64,000 bases of DNA from Bhargavaea ginsengi (GCF_900109165.1 NZ_FNZF01000002.1:186001-250000); one strand, 5' to 3'. Counted from the stretch's first letter, positions 32,856 through 42,762 are shown. Translations and numbers: made by a program. Notes: generated by a model from the letters alone, not told the origin.

Positions 32856-33338
32856 TCAGGAAACCACGACAACAAACAGCAAAATCATAACAATCTGGAT
32901 GGCACCCTTTACGCCGACAGACGTCAGGAACCCGATCAGCGACCCTAGTCCGCTTCTCAAAGCCTGGTTCAGCCCTTTCCGGTTGACCAGCAGTTCGCCA
33001 AGCACGGCACCGATAAATGGGCCTGCCAGAATCCCGATCACCGGTATGACAAATGGTCCGACCAGGATTCCGATGGTACTTCCCCACAGTCCGGCCTTTG
33101 TGCCGCCATACTTTTTCACGCCTACCGCGTTCGCCAGGAAGTCAGCTCCGAAAAGCAGGATGACGAACAGGATTTCGGCCAGCCAGAACCACCAGGGCAG
33201 TTCAGCAAATGAATAGAACAGCCCGTAAAGGACGAATCCCAGGAAAACAAAAAGAGAAGCGGGGATCACCGGATAGACCAGCCCGATGAACGCAATGATG
33301 AAACTCAGGATGATCAGCGTCCAGGCAATGATGGCCAT
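32856..33338 (-). CDS. yqgC: DUF456 membrane protein YqgC
   Basis: 160 aa, about five membrane segments, Gly-rich loops ([35 protein letters not shown]), function unknown. N-terminus [28 protein letters not shown] matches the family. A GGGGGAGG ribosome binding site precedes the ATG. It lies between sodA and a Na/Pi transporter, and matches B. subtilis yqgC next to sodA. Confidence 0.85.
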   Translation of the reverse strand: MAIIAWTLIILSFIIAFIGLVYPVIPASLFVFLGFVLYGLFYSFAELPWWFWLAEILFVILLFGADFLANAVGVKKYGGTKAGLWGSTIGILVGPFVIPVIGILAGPFIGAVLGELLVNRKGLNQALRSGLGSLIGFLTSVGVKGAIQIVMILLFVVVVS

Positions 33339-33365
33339 TTAGGTCCTCCCCCTTCTCTTTTCACA

Positions 33366-35015
33366 TTATACGTTGCGGCCCAGAATCGATTCCGCAATAT
33401 TGACGGCGTGGTCGCCGATGCGCTCCAGGTTGCTCACGATATCGACGAAGACGATACCGGCCTGTGCGGAACATTGGCCATCGTTCAGTCGTTGGATGTG
33501 CTTTTTGCGGAACTTCCGCTCCATCTTGTCGATGAGATCTTCTTTTTCTGCGACTTCACGGGCGATTTCCGCATCGTGATGGTTAAGGGCTTCAAGAGAG
33601 CGGCTGACCGTATCGATGGTCAGGCTGAACATTTCATCCAGGTCCGCCAACGCACCTTCAGTGAGTACAACGCGGTTGGCCTCGCGGTAGTCGATCAGTT
33701 CGATGATGTTTTCAAAGTGGTCGCCGATCCGCTCAATGTCGCGAACCGTCTCCATCAGGATGACGTGACGTTCAGATTCGATCGCACTGATCGGCTCCGC
33801 AGAAATCTTCACGAGATAATCTGTGATCCCCCGGTCAAGGTTATTGATCGCATCCTCCAGCTGGTACGCCGTTTCAGAATGCTTTTTCTCGCTTGTTTTC
33901 AGATATGTGTATGTCTCGTTCAGGCCGCGGACAGCGTATTCGCCCATCCGGAGAATCTCTTCTTTTGCCTGCCCGATCGCGATTGACGGCGATTGGCTGA
34001 TAAAGGAAGGATCCAGGTGTTTCGGCTTAAATTCGATCGATACATCCTCACCTGGAATCAGTTTTGTCACTACGTATGCCCAGACACCGATCAGCGGGAA
34101 TTGAATGATGGTATTGGCCACGTTAAAGGAGCCGTGTGCAAATGCAATCTGCATTTTCGGTTCCAGGCCGAGCACGGACGACAGCCAGCTGACATATGCC
34201 GTGAACGGTACGAGGAAAATCAGGAAAACGATCGACCCGATCACGTTAAACAGGACGTGAGTGGCTGCCGCACGCCTGGCCGCGACAGATGCACCAAGAG
34301 ATGCAAGAACAGCAGTGATTGTTGTACCGATGTTGTCACCGAACAATATAGGCAGTGCCGCCCTCAGGTCTACAAGCTGCTCGGCATACAAGCCCTGCAA
34401 AATCCCGACTGTCGCACTGGAGCTCTGGACGATCAGTGTAAAGACCGTACCAACGACAACGCCGAGAAGCGAGTTTTCGCTCATCGATAGGGTCAGGTCA
34501 ATAAACGCCGGAAGTTCCCGGAGAGGCTTCATGCCACCGCTCATCAGCTCGAGCCCGAGGAAAAGGCCCCCGAAGCCGAAGACGACTTCACCCAGGTTTT
34601 TAATCTTGTCCTTCTTAAAGAAGAACAAAAGGAAGGCACCCACACCCATAATCGGAAGCGCATAGGCTCCGACATCAATACCGATGATAAAGGCAGTGAC
34701 CGTTGTCCCGATGTTGGCCCCCATGATGACCCCGATCGCCTGGCGGAGTTTCATGAATCCGGCACTTACCAGGCCGACGACAATGACTGTCGTCCCTGAG
34801 CTGGATTGGATCAGGATTGTGACGACAACCCCGACCAGGACGCCCATGAACGGATTGGTCGTGAAACGGTCCAGAATATCTCTGAGCCGGTCGCCGGCTG
34901 CTTTCTGGAGGGCGTTCCCCATAAAGTTAATGGAAAACAGGAAGATCCCCAGTCCGCCGATAAACTGGAATATCATCTCTGTCCAATTGATTTCCACGAG
35001 TTCATTCAACCCCAT
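33366..35015 (-). CDS. Sodium/phosphate cotransporter family protein with PhoU-like tail
   Basis: 549 aa. Two inverted Na/Pi-cotransporter repeats, each with the QSSS motif: VTILIQSSSGTTVIVVG near residue 68 and LIVQSSSATVGIL near 190, with GANIGTT and GDNIGTT after them. The C-terminal 200 residues are cytosolic and PhoU-like (ERIGDHFENI, NLERIGDHAVNIAE). The family exports or imports phosphate with sodium; direction cannot be told from sequence. It is not at this position in B. subtilis and may compensate for the missing pst operon. The ATG at 35015 lacks a clear ribosome binding site; a GTG at 34997 is an alternative. Confidence 0.88.
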   Translation of the reverse strand: MGLNELVEINWTEMIFQFIGGLGIFLFSINFMGNALQKAAGDRLRDILDRFTTNPFMGVLVGVVVTILIQSSSGTTVIVVGLVSAGFMKLRQAIGVIMGANIGTTVTAFIIGIDVGAYALPIMGVGAFLLFFFKKDKIKNLGEVVFGFGGLFLGLELMSGGMKPLRELPAFIDLTLSMSENSLLGVVVGTVFTLIVQSSSATVGILQGLYAEQLVDLRAALPILFGDNIGTTITAVLASLGASVAARRAAATHVLFNVIGSIVFLIFLVPFTAYVSWLSSVLGLEPKMQIAFAHGSFNVANTIIQFPLIGVWAYVVTKLIPGEDVSIEFKPKHLDPSFISQSPSIAIGQAKEEILRMGEYAVRGLNETYTYLKTSEKKHSETAYQLEDAINNLDRGITDYLVKISAEPISAIESERHVILMETVRDIERIGDHFENIIELIDYREANRVVLTEGALADLDEMFSLTIDTVSRSLEALNHHDAEIAREVAEKEDLIDKMERKFRKKHIQRLNDGQCSAQAGIVFVDIVSNLERIGDHAVNIAESILGRNV

Positions 35016-35193
35016 TCGACAAAAATTAATGCTTGTCCATTATGTAGAGTGGTCCAAGCGATTGTAAAGAGGAACTTTAAAGAATTTACAATACGTTAAC
35101 AATCGGGGTTCCGGGCGTCATAGAACTTTCGTTTTCTCCCCACAGATGTACCCTTACACGTGGTAAACTAAACGGGTTAGGGAGGCGATCGAT

Positions 35194-35742
35194 CTGAATC
35201 TGAAGTTCCGGCAAATGTTCCTTTCGGCTTTTTATGAACCGAAAAAACTGGCCGCCTACCGTCTTCTGCCATTCGGCAAGGTCGTGAAATATATCTTTGT
35301 CTTCGTCCTGCTCACGGCTGTACTATCATTCATCAGTTTTTCCCTTTCCTCGGGTGCCATCCTCGAAGAGACGGGAATTCCGGCTGAAGAACTTAAGGGC
35401 ATCGGACCGCTCCTCTACCCGGCAGCTTTCGTTCTCCAGTTTCTGATCTCCACTTTCTATTTCTATATTAAGGCGAGCATTGCTGCACTGGCGGGCATGG
35501 GAATGATCCGGCTCCGCAGCCGCCGTGGCGAGTACCGCCACTTGTGGCGAACATCAGCCGTCGCATTGACTGTCCCGACCCTGCTGCTTCTTGCCGACGA
35601 TTTGCTGGGAGGAGCCATTCCTTTTGCCGCACCGCTTTCTTGGGCCGTAGCCCTAGTTTATATCTGGCTCGCGGCAGGCTATTATCCCAAAAATGCACCT
35701 GTTAAGAGACCAGCGGCGCATAAACCCCCAGTCCGTTCATAG
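35194..35742 (+). CDS. yqgB: DUF1189 membrane protein YqgB
   Basis: About 182 aa, five hydrophobic segments, unknown function. The proposed start is CTG at 35194, because GGGAGG lies 8 bases before it and the resulting MNLKFRQMFLSAFYEPKKLAAYRL looks like other DUF1189 proteins. The first ATG (35215) is 29 bases from that site. Membrane segments occur near residues 32-50, 74-96, 120-140 and 145-165. It is followed closely by yqfZ on the same strand. Confidence 0.82.
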   Translation: MNLKFRQMFLSAFYEPKKLAAYRLLPFGKVVKYIFVFVLLTAVLSFISFSLSSGAILEETGIPAEELKGIGPLLYPAAFVLQFLISTFYFYIKASIAALAGMGMIRLRSRRGEYRHLWRTSAVALTVPTLLLLADDLLGGAIPFAAPLSWAVALVYIWLAAGYYPKNAPVKRPAAHKPPVRS

Positions 35743-35765
35743 AATGTGGAAAAGGGGGTTTTTCC

Positions 35766-36098
35766 ATGCGGATTTTCCTGGCCGCCATCGTGATCCTGAT
35801 CATTTCCTACTTTATCAGAACCGATCTGCAGGAAGGGACCATCCCGAAAGCGGCATTTTATTCGGCGGAGGCAGGCGGCTCCTGCCAAGAGACAGCCCAG
35901 CCGGACGTGATTCCGGTAACACTCGTGGAGGGCGACACCGTACGTTCTTTATTCGCACTTTATCCTGATGATATGGACCTCCTCACGCGACTGAGCGAGT
36001 TTTATAATCTGAATCCCCACCTTAAGAACCAACAGCCCGCTGCAGGCAGCACCGTCTTTTTGCCCCTGTCGCCGGACAGCGGGGAATCGTGCGGGTGA
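35766..36098 (+). CDS. yqfZ: YqfZ-like protein with N-terminal membrane helix
   Basis: 110 aa. N-terminal helix MRIFLAAIVILIISYFI, then a spacer with one Cys (GGSCQETAQ), and a C-terminal segment IPVTLVEGDTVRSLFALYP...FYNLNPHLKNQQPAAGSTVFLPL that looks like a shortened LysM domain. A second Cys is at the end. It has AAAAGGGGG before the ATG. Position just upstream of ispG matches B. subtilis yqfZ, of unknown function. Confidence 0.75.
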   Translation: MRIFLAAIVILIISYFIRTDLQEGTIPKAAFYSAEAGGSCQETAQPDVIPVTLVEGDTVRSLFALYPDDMDLLTRLSEFYNLNPHLKNQQPAAGSTVFLPLSPDSGESCG

Positions 36099-36125
36099 CC
36101 CGGGGGCTGCCCGTATCCGGATTAC

Positions 36126-36154
36126 TTGTCTAAGATGGAATGCATTGATAGAAT
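36126..36154 (+). promoter_or_regulatory. Sigma-A promoter of ispG-yqfW
   Basis: -35 TTGTCT, a 17-base spacer, and -10 TAGAAT, about 44 bases before the ispG ATG. Confidence 0.78.
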
Positions 36155-36197
36155 AATCGAAGTGAAGGCACCGGCCTGCTAAAGGAGAGAATGACAT

Positions 36198-37325
36198 ATG
36201 GGTGAAATTACACACCGTTCAAAAACCCGTCCGGTCCGAGTTGGAAACCTGACGATCGGCGGCAGCAACGAACTCTTCATTCAGAGTATGACCACAACAA
36301 AGACACATGATGTGGAAGGAACCGTAGCCCAGATCAAGCGTCTGACGGAAGCGGGCTGTCAGGTTGTCCGGGTAGCTTGCCCGGATGAGCGCGCAGCCTA
36401 TGCCATCGGCGAAATCAAAAAACAGATCGACATCCCGCTAGTCGTGGATATCCACTTTGACTACCGCCTCGCGCTCATTGCAATCGAGCAGGGTGCGGAT
36501 AAGATCCGGATCAACCCCGGAAATATCGGAAAACGCGAACGTGTTGAACAGGTTGTCAAGGCCGCGAAAGAAAAAGGCATTCCGATCAGAATCGGCGTTA
36601 ACGCCGGATCGCTCGAGCGCCATATTCTTCAGAAGTATGGCTATCCGACTGCTGAGGGCATGGTTGAAAGTGCCCTGCACCACATCAAGATTCTCGAGGA
36701 TCTCGACTTCCACGACATCATCGTGTCGCTGAAAGCCTCCGATGTCCAGCTGGCAGTCGATGCTTACCGTTTGGCATCGCAAGCATTTGATTATCCGCTC
36801 CACCTCGGCATCACCGAGTCCGGAACCCAGTTTGCCGGTTCGATCAAGAGTGCAGCCGGTCTCGGCACCCTGCTGAGCATGGGGATCGGAAACACACTCC
36901 GTGTCTCACTCAGTGCTGACCCGGTTGAAGAGATCAAAGTAGCCCGTGAACTATTGAAAGTCTTCGGCCTTTCGTCCAATGCGGCAACCCTCATTTCCTG
37001 CCCGACATGCGGACGCATCGAGATCGACCTGATCTCTATCGCGAACGAAGTGGAAGAATACATCTCCCACATCAAAGCGCCGATCAAGGTTGCTGTTCTC
37101 GGCTGCGCAGTAAACGGCCCGGGCGAGGCACGCGAAGCGGATATCGGCATCGCCGGCGCACGCGGTGAAGGTCTTCTCTTCATGAAGGGCGAGACCGTCC
37201 GGAAAGTTCCTGAAGAAACGATGGTCGATGAGCTTAAGATGGAAATCGACAAGCTTGCAGAGGAGTATTTCGAAAACAAGCGCCGCGAAGAAGAGCTGGC
37301 GCTCCAGGGGGATGCGGCAGAGTGA
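36198..37325 (+). CDS. ispG: 4-hydroxy-3-methylbut-2-enyl diphosphate synthase
   Basis: Penultimate enzyme of the MEP isoprenoid pathway; reductively opens MEcPP to HMBPP. 375 aa. N-terminal TIM barrel with [29 protein letters not shown] and [11 protein letters not shown], then the [4Fe-4S] site with SCPTCGR and [18 protein letters not shown] ribosome binding site precedes the ATG. Its partner ispH lies about 6 kb downstream. It overlaps yqfW as GTGA. Confidence 0.97.
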   Translation: MGEITHRSKTRPVRVGNLTIGGSNELFIQSMTTTKTHDVEGTVAQIKRLTEAGCQVVRVACPDERAAYAIGEIKKQIDIPLVVDIHFDYRLALIAIEQGADKIRINPGNIGKRERVEQVVKAAKEKGIPIRIGVNAGSLERHILQKYGYPTAEGMVESALHHIKILEDLDFHDIIVSLKASDVQLAVDAYRLASQAFDYPLHLGITESGTQFAGSIKSAAGLGTLLSMGIGNTLRVSLSADPVEEIKVARELLKVFGLSSNAATLISCPTCGRIEIDLISIANEVEEYISHIKAPIKVAVLGCAVNGPGEAREADIGIAGARGEGLLFMKGETVRKVPEETMVDELKMEIDKLAEEYFENKRREEELALQGDAAE

Positions 37326-37894
37326 ATCCGCTCCGCCTCGGAATCGATATCGATGGGACGGTAACGAGCCCATCTTCGCTCCTGCCCCACATCAACAAAC
37401 GATTTGGACAGGCATTCAAACTGGATGACATCACCGATTATAGCCTGACCGCTTCATTTCCGATGCTGGACCCAAAAGAGTTTGGCATCTGGTTCAAGGA
37501 AGCAGAACCGGAAATCTACCGGACTTCCCCGGCGCATGACTATGCACAGGAAATCCTGAACAAGTGGAACCGGCTGCATGAGCTTTACTACATCTCGGCC
37601 CGCGGACTGGAAGTCAAAGATGTCACGTTCGGCTGGTTCAGGGAGCAAGGCATCCCCTACCGGCACATCGAACTGACAGGCACCCACCGCAAGATCGAGG
37701 CCGCAATAAAACACGAAGTCGATGTGTTCTTTGAAGACAAGCACGACAATGCCGTCGATATCCACGAGGAAGTCGGCATTCCCGTCCTGCTGTTTGATGC
37801 CCCCTACAATCGCCTTCCAGCCCCTCCCGGAGTCGTCCGGGTCCGGGACTGGCGCGAGGCTGACCGATGGATCCAAACTGAATTCGGCACATAA
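37322..37894 (+). CDS. yqfW: HAD-like phosphatase YqfW (5'-nucleotidase family)
   Basis: 190 aa. The HAD motif I is [12 protein letters not shown] (Asp8, Asp10), motif II is ISARG, and motif III/IV is [15 protein letters not shown], with [13 protein letters not shown]. It resembles the small nucleotidase-like HAD family of B. subtilis yqfW, substrate not known. It starts with GTG overlapping the ispG stop and ends at a terminator. Confidence 0.9.
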   Translation: MNPLRLGIDIDGTVTSPSSLLPHINKRFGQAFKLDDITDYSLTASFPMLDPKEFGIWFKEAEPEIYRTSPAHDYAQEILNKWNRLHELYYISARGLEVKDVTFGWFREQGIPYRHIELTGTHRKIEAAIKHEVDVFFEDKHDNAVDIHEEVGIPVLLFDAPYNRLPAPPGVVRVRDWREADRWIQTEFGT

Positions 37895-37927
37895 AAAGCG
37901 TGAGGATGCGAACTCCTCACGCTTTTT
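37893..37927. terminator. Bidirectional terminator between yqfW and zur
   Basis: Stem AAAAAGCGTGAGGA/TCCTCACGCTTTTT around a short loop. It serves the convergent yqfW and zur operons. Confidence 0.92.
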
Positions 37928-37953
37928 CATATTTAATGGCAGCTGCGGCCTTT

Positions 37954-38373
37954 TTAGCTTGCGCTTCTGCAGTCCGGGCATTGTCCGTATACTTCAAATT
38001 TATGATCATCAATGACGAACGCCGGAAGGGCGCGGGAGACCTGTTCCATCGGACACACATCTAGTTCCTCGGTTCTTCCGCAATCCATGCAGATGAAATG
38101 ATGGTGGTGTCCATGCCGGTCGCAGTGCATGCGGAACTTTCGCTCTCCTCCCAGCTCTGTTTCCTCGAGAATCTTAAGTTCGGAGAATGATGTCAGGTTG
38201 CGGTACACCGTATCCTGGCTCATGGTCGGATGGTCGGCAGCAAGCGCCTTTTTCACATCACCCGCAGACAGATACCGGTCCTCGAGCTCAAGCAGCCGAA
38301 GAATCGCCTCGCGGCTCGGCGTACGCTTGAACCCTTCGGATTTTAGCCGTTCTATGGCCAGTTCAAAGTTCAC
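37954..38373 (-). CDS. zur: Fur-family zinc uptake regulator Zur
   Basis: Zn-dependent repressor of the zinc importer. 139 aa from a GTG at 38373 with GGAGGTGGGG upstream. N-terminal winged helix (FKRTPSREAILRLLELEDRYLSAGDVKKAL and MSQDTVYRNLTSFSELKILEE), then the metal-binding half with HCDRHGHHHHFICMDCGRTEEL and QCPDCRSAS, the two CxxC pairs that bind structural zinc. It follows znuB with an 11-base overlap. Its place behind znuC-znuB and the Zur box upstream identify it as Zur instead of Fur or PerR. Confidence 0.93.
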   Translation of the reverse strand: MNFELAIERLKSEGFKRTPSREAILRLLELEDRYLSAGDVKKALAADHPTMSQDTVYRNLTSFSELKILEETELGGERKFRMHCDRHGHHHHFICMDCGRTEELDVCPMEQVSRALPAFVIDDHKFEVYGQCPDCRSAS

Positions 38374-39238
38374 TGTTCCCCACCTCCTCTTTCTTTGAAG
38401 CCATCCGTGATGCGGTGAACTTTTTCCCTGCAAGCACGGCAAGCAAAATAAGGATTGAGATGACGACAATCGTCCCGCCCGGTGCAAGGTTCAGGTAGAA
38501 TGCAGCAAAAAGACCTCCGATCACCGACAACTCTCCAAACAATGCCGAATAAAACATCGCCTGACGGAAGCCTCCGGAGATCTGCATTGCCGCAGCGACC
38601 GGAATGGTCATGAGCGACGAGACAAGAAGAATTCCGACAATCCTCATCGAACCGGCGACGACAAGGGCCGTCACAACCATAAACCCGATATTCAGAGCCT
38701 TAGATGAAATTCCCTGGGCCCTCGAATATTCCGGGTCGAATGACATCGTGAACAGTTCCTTATAGGTCAGTATGATGAACAAGGCAGTGATGAGGGCAAC
38801 AATAACAATGGTATATAGATCCTCACGGCTCACGGCTGAAACCGAACCGAAAAGATAGCCGACCAGGTCGGTGCTGAAACCCTGTGCAAGAGAGATGAAA
38901 ATGGCGCCGATTGCAATCCCGCCGGACATGATGATCGGGATGGCAAGCTCCTCATAACTTTTGTACATTTCCCTTAGCCGGCCGATCAGCAGTGATCCGG
39001 TAACCGAAGAGCCGATACCCAGGTAAAGCGGGTTCAGCGCTGCAAGCGCGGCCACATTCTGGCTCAGGAAAAGACTGCCCGCAATCCCGGCAAGCGCAAC
39101 ATGGCTGAGTGCATCAGCGATCAGTGCCAGCCTCCTTACCACGATGAACAGGCCGAGCGCAGGTGCAATGAGACCGATGATCAGGCCTGAAGCAAAAGCG
39201 TTCTGAAGAAATTCATAATCGAAAATAGCTGAAATCAT
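38363..39238 (-). CDS. znuB: Zinc ABC transporter permease
   Basis: Membrane subunit of the high-affinity zinc importer. 291 aa, about eight to nine helices of the ABC-3 family: FLQNAFASGLIIGLIAPALGLFIVVRRLALIADALSHVALAG near the start, then PIIMSGGIAIGAIFISLAQGF, KALNIGFMVVTALVVAGSMRIVGILLVSSLMTIP and a C-terminal SVIGGLFAAFYLNLAPGG. Overlaps znuC as ATGA and zur by 11 bases. The substrate-binding lipoprotein is not in this window. Confidence 0.93.
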   Translation of the reverse strand: MISAIFDYEFLQNAFASGLIIGLIAPALGLFIVVRRLALIADALSHVALAGIAGSLFLSQNVAALAALNPLYLGIGSSVTGSLLIGRLREMYKSYEELAIPIIMSGGIAIGAIFISLAQGFSTDLVGYLFGSVSAVSREDLYTIVIVALITALFIILTYKELFTMSFDPEYSRAQGISSKALNIGFMVVTALVVAGSMRIVGILLVSSLMTIPVAAAMQISGGFRQAMFYSALFGELSVIGGLFAAFYLNLAPGGTIVVISILILLAVLAGKKFTASRMASKKEEVGNSEL

Positions 39239-40005
39239 GCATCTGCCGCCTTCCTGTCATGATGAACACGGCGGACTGCATGACCATACCATTCGTTCCT
39301 GATCTGGTTTTCCTGACGGCTGTATTCTTCGTGCGGTCCATGGAAGTGGATTGAACGGTTAACACAGGCGACATGGGACACCAGCTGGGAAACCGTGTCC
39401 ACATCATGGGTGACGAGAACGATTGCTATCCCTTTCTCACGGTTTAGCCGGCCCAGCATATTATAAAACGACTGCATATGCTTGCGGTCGATGCCGACCG
39501 TCGGCTCGTCAAGGACGAGGAGTTCAGGGTTGCTGATGAGCGCACGTGCAATGAACACACGCTGCTGCTGGCCGCCCGAAAGGTCGCCGATCCCGCGGCC
39601 TGCAAACTCTTCCATGCCCACCGCCGCAAGCGCCTCGTCCACTTTTTTATCGGCATCTGCCGGATAGCGCCTGAACAGTCCTGTCTTTTTGACCAGGCCG
39701 CTCCGGACGACTTCTCTCACCGTTGCCGGGAAGGCCCGGTTAAACGCATTGGATTTCTGCGAGACATAACCGATCCTCTCCTTCTCCCGGAAATTGGCTG
39801 CCTCCTGTCCAAACAGCCGGATCCGGCCTGACAGCGGTCTGATCAGACCGAGTATGAGTTTGATCAATGTGGATTTTCCCGATCCGTTCGGTCCGATGAC
39901 CGCCCAGAATTCCCCTTTTTCAACGGTGAGGAAGATATGTTCGAGCGCTGATGTTCCACCGTACCGGTAGGACACATCTTCAAGCTCTATCAATGGTTCT
40001 GTCAT
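39235..40005 (-). CDS. znuC: Zinc ABC transporter ATP-binding protein
   Basis: ATPase subunit of the zinc importer. 256 aa. Walker A IGPNGSGKSTLIKL near residues 36-48, Q-loop near FGQEAANFREKERIGYVSQKS, signature LSGGQQQRVFIARAL, Walker B LLVLDEPTVGID, and the switch His in VLVTHDVDT. It starts about 40 bases after the Zur box. The C-terminus has a run HFHGPHEEYSRQEN that could bind metal. First gene of the znuCB-zur operon. Confidence 0.95.
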   Translation of the reverse strand: MTEPLIELEDVSYRYGGTSALEHIFLTVEKGEFWAVIGPNGSGKSTLIKLILGLIRPLSGRIRLFGQEAANFREKERIGYVSQKSNAFNRAFPATVREVVRSGLVKKTGLFRRYPADADKKVDEALAAVGMEEFAGRGIGDLSGGQQQRVFIARALISNPELLVLDEPTVGIDRKHMQSFYNMLGRLNREKGIAIVLVTHDVDTVSQLVSHVACVNRSIHFHGPHEEYSRQENQIRNEWYGHAVRRVHHDRKAADA

Positions 40006-40022
40006 GTTGCTTCCTCTTTTCC

Positions 40023-40043
40023 AATTCGGAATGACTACGATTT
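40023..40043 (-). promoter_or_regulatory. Zur operator before znuC
   Basis: Minus-strand AAATCGTAGTCATTCCGAATT matches the B. subtilis Zur box AAATCGTAATnATTACGATTT with few mismatches. It lies between the -10 box and the znuC start, where bound Zur would block transcription, so the operon should be induced by zinc shortage. Confidence 0.85.
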
Positions 40044-40052
40044 ACTTAAAGA

Positions 40053-40081
40053 AGTATAGTACAGTTCCCCGTTGTTGTAAA
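40053..40081 (-). promoter_or_regulatory. Sigma-A promoter of znuC-znuB-zur
   Basis: -35 TTTACA (40076-40081), a 17-base spacer, and -10 TATACT (40053-40058), directly upstream of the Zur box. Confidence 0.8.
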
Positions 40082-40104
40082 TGATTTGAGAATGGAGGAC
40101 CAGG

Positions 40105-40341
40105 ATGAATCTAAATGGGTTGATTGGGGACCTGAAACGGATGTCGGACGGTGAGCTGCGGGAACTGGCCGGACAATACGGGGTCATGCTTACGACAAGT
40201 GAAATCAGGAAGCTGCGCCCGCTGCTGGATGAAGTCTCAGTCAGCTTTTTGTGGACCGGTGTTCCGGAAACGCTGATCCGCAAAGTGGAGTCGGTCATCG
40301 GAAAAGAACGGACCCGTCAGATCCTCGATGAGCATTGGTGA
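40105..40341 (+). CDS. yqfT: Small conserved protein (DUF2624-type), YqfT-like
   Basis: 78 aa, helical, function unknown. MNLNGLIGDLKRMSDGELRELAGQYGVMLTTSEIRKLRPLLDEV and a C-terminal part with VESVIGKERTRQILDEHW. GGAGG precedes the ATG. It is divergent from znuC and convergent with nfo, at the position of B. subtilis yqfT. Confidence 0.8.
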   Translation: MNLNGLIGDLKRMSDGELRELAGQYGVMLTTSEIRKLRPLLDEVSVSFLWTGVPETLIRKVESVIGKERTRQILDEHW

Positions 40342-40350
40342 ACCGGGACA

Positions 40351-40398
40351 ATTAAACAGGCTGCGGAAGCATCTCAAGTGAGACGCTTCCGCAGCCTG
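40351..40398. terminator. Hairpin between yqfT and nfo
   Basis: Perfect 14-base stem CAGGCTGCGGAAGC/GCTTCCGCAGCCTG with a 14-base loop. T runs are poor, TTTAATT on the minus side. It probably ends nfo and yqfT transcripts. Confidence 0.65.
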
Positions 40399-40411
40399 CT
40401 GATGTTTGGGC

Positions 40412-41299
40412 TTAAACCATGAGGGCTTCGATCGGTTCGCGGCTGAACGATTTCTCGCGCAGCATGGCGATCTCGTCACGGTATGGGGCTTTGCGGCTTG
40501 CTTTGTCCGGTCCGACCCAAGGGGTTTCCAGTATCTTTGGTAGTTCGGCGAATTCCCCGAGATGGACGATCCGGGAAAGGGCGTCAAATCCGATATGGCC
40601 GAAACCGATATTCTCATGCCTGTCCTTTCTGGCGCCGCGCTCATTTTTGCTGTCGTTGACATGGATTACGGAAATCCGGTCGAGTCCGATCACTTTATCG
40701 AATTCGGTGAGTACGCCATCCAGGTCATTGACGATGTCGTACCCTGAGTCATGCACATGACAAGTGTCGAAGCAGACCGTAAGCCGGTCGTTCCGTTCAA
40801 CGCCGTCAATGATCCTTGCAAGCTCATCAAATGAGCAGCCGCACTCCGATCCCTTGCCCGCCATTGTCTCAAGAGCGATCCGGACTGGCGCTTCCGCCTG
40901 AAGGGCTTCGTTCAGACCCTGGATGATTTTCGCAATCCCCTTGTCCGTCCCCTCGCCTACGTGGGCTCCCGGGTGCAGGACAATCTGGTTCGCGCCGATC
41001 GCTGCCGTCCGATCGATCTCACTCTGCAGAAAATTCACGCCGAGTTCGAACGTCTCCGGCTTAACCGAATTTCCGATATTGATGATATACGGGGCGTGGA
41101 CCACAATATTGGAAAGTCCGTTTTCCTCCATATGAAGGCGGCCGGCAGCGATATTCAGTTCTTCAATCGGTTTGCGCCTAGTATTTTGTGGTGCACCGGT
41201 ATAGACCATGAACGTCGACGCCCCGTATGAAGCAGCTTCTTCGCTTGCCCCGAGCAGCATTTTTTTGCCGCTCATGGACACATGTGATCCGATCAGCAT
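40412..41299 (-). CDS. nfo: Endonuclease IV (AP endonuclease)
   Basis: Cuts DNA at abasic sites and removes 3' blocks, base excision repair. 295 aa, TIM barrel with zinc ligands: [83 protein letters not shown]. All His and Glu positions of the family are present. The ATG lies at the stop of cshB with 1 base between (41301 and 41299), so the two are translationally linked. The B. subtilis order yqfR-yqfS (cshB-nfo) is conserved. Confidence 0.97.
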   Translation of the reverse strand: MLIGSHVSMSGKKMLLGASEEAASYGASTFMVYTGAPQNTRRKPIEELNIAAGRLHMEENGLSNIVVHAPYIINIGNSVKPETFELGVNFLQSEIDRTAAIGANQIVLHPGAHVGEGTDKGIAKIIQGLNEALQAEAPVRIALETMAGKGSECGCSFDELARIIDGVERNDRLTVCFDTCHVHDSGYDIVNDLDGVLTEFDKVIGLDRISVIHVNDSKNERGARKDRHENIGFGHIGFDALSRIVHLGEFAELPKILETPWVGPDKASRKAPYRDEIAMLREKSFSREPIEALMV

Positions 41300-41300
41300 T

Positions 41301-42608
41301 TTACTTTCTCCTCCCCTGCCGGGATTCCTTGCGCTTCTCCTTGCGCCGGATATCGGCCACTTGCTTTTCTATCTTCTTCTTGTATCCAGGCTTTACTTTG
41401 GTCGGCCTGCGGACCTGACGTCGGATCTTTTCATCCAGTTCACGGTCGGTCTTCTGGCGCGTGGAACGGGAATGGCGCTCCTTCAATTCGGACCATTCAC
41501 CTTTTTTCACATCACGGTGAACAAACGGCACGCCCATTTTCTCGATCCGTATGAGCGCGTCTTCATCGGACGGTTCATATAACGTGATAACGGTTCCCTG
41601 GAGACCGGCCCTTGCAGTTCTGCCGGAGCGGTGTACAAAGAATTCAAGATCTTCCGGAAGGTTGTAGTTGATGACATGGCTGACACCCGGAATATCAATT
41701 CCACGTGAAGCAAGGTCGGTCGCGACGATATATTCGAATTCCAGTTCGCGGACCCGGTTCATCATCTTCCGGCGCTCACGAGGTGTGAGATCACCATGGA
41801 TACGGCCAGTCTTGATTCCCTGGGCCGACAGGTACTCACCGACCTCTTCTGCCTCTTTTCGTGTGTTGGTGAAGATGATCGCCAGATAGGGATTGAGCCC
41901 CTCCATGACATGAAGCAATTTCTTTTTGCGGTCCATGCTCCTCACTGGGACAAGCGGGAACTCGATCCCCTCTGCCACCGGGCGGCGCTCGCCGACTTTG
42001 ACATGCTCGGGCGATTCCATATATTTATTCAGGAATGGTTTCAGCTTTTCCGGTATGGTCGCGGAGAAGACGTACATCTCAAGTTCTTTAGGCATACGGG
42101 AAGCCACCTGATCGATATCCTCGATGTAGCCCATATCAAAAGCGAGATCGGCTTCGTCGATGACCAGAATTTTAGCCGTATGGGCCAGCAGCGCATCCTG
42201 CTGGACGAGATCACGCAGCCTTCCGGGTGTCCCGACCGCAATGTGCGGCTGGGTCTTCAGCTTGTCGATGGAGCGCTGCTTGTCCGTGCCACCGATAAAG
42301 AGCCCGGAGCGGATGTCCGTCCCTTCTGTCATTTTTTGCAGTTCCGAATGGATCTGCTCCGCCAGTTCCCTGGTAGGCGCAGCAATGACAGCCTGGACCG
42401 TTTCGGCTTCTGTATCCGCACGTTCAACAATCGGGATCAGGAAACTGTGTGTCTTTCCGGTCCCTGTGTGGGCCTGTCCGATGGCGCTTTTTCCGGCAAG
42501 CATCAGCGGAATGACCGCTTCCTGCACCGGGGTCGGTGTTTCAAACCCTATTTTCCGGATGGCCTCTTGAACAAAAGGCTGGAGTTTCATATCTGTGAAT
42601 TTCGGCAT
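41301..42608 (-). CDS. cshB: DEAD-box RNA helicase CshB
   Basis: Cold-shock RNA helicase that unwinds RNA with ATP. 435 aa. Q motif with [13 protein letters not shown], motif [12 protein letters not shown], Ia [10 protein letters not shown], motif [53 protein letters not shown]. The basic C-terminal tail ([21 protein letters not shown] and [14 protein letters not shown]) should bind RNA. RBS AGGAGG precedes the ATG. Cotranscribed with nfo. Confidence 0.95.
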   Translation of the reverse strand: MPKFTDMKLQPFVQEAIRKIGFETPTPVQEAVIPLMLAGKSAIGQAHTGTGKTHSFLIPIVERADTEAETVQAVIAAPTRELAEQIHSELQKMTEGTDIRSGLFIGGTDKQRSIDKLKTQPHIAVGTPGRLRDLVQQDALLAHTAKILVIDEADLAFDMGYIEDIDQVASRMPKELEMYVFSATIPEKLKPFLNKYMESPEHVKVGERRPVAEGIEFPLVPVRSMDRKKKLLHVMEGLNPYLAIIFTNTRKEAEEVGEYLSAQGIKTGRIHGDLTPRERRKMMNRVRELEFEYIVATDLASRGIDIPGVSHVINYNLPEDLEFFVHRSGRTARAGLQGTVITLYEPSDEDALIRIEKMGVPFVHRDVKKGEWSELKERHSRSTRQKTDRELDEKIRRQVRRPTKVKPGYKKKIEKQVADIRRKEKRKESRQGRRK

Positions 42609-42762
42609 TCGTTTTCCTCCTCAACTGACCTTCATTTTAACACAGGCGGGCCGGATTCTCCCGTATCTTGCGGAGCGGCCCGATTGCGGGGAATCGGTGG
42701 CATTGCGGGGGGATCCGCATATGATTAAAGGAGAGCGTATTTTATAGAAAGGAGTCCGCCGG

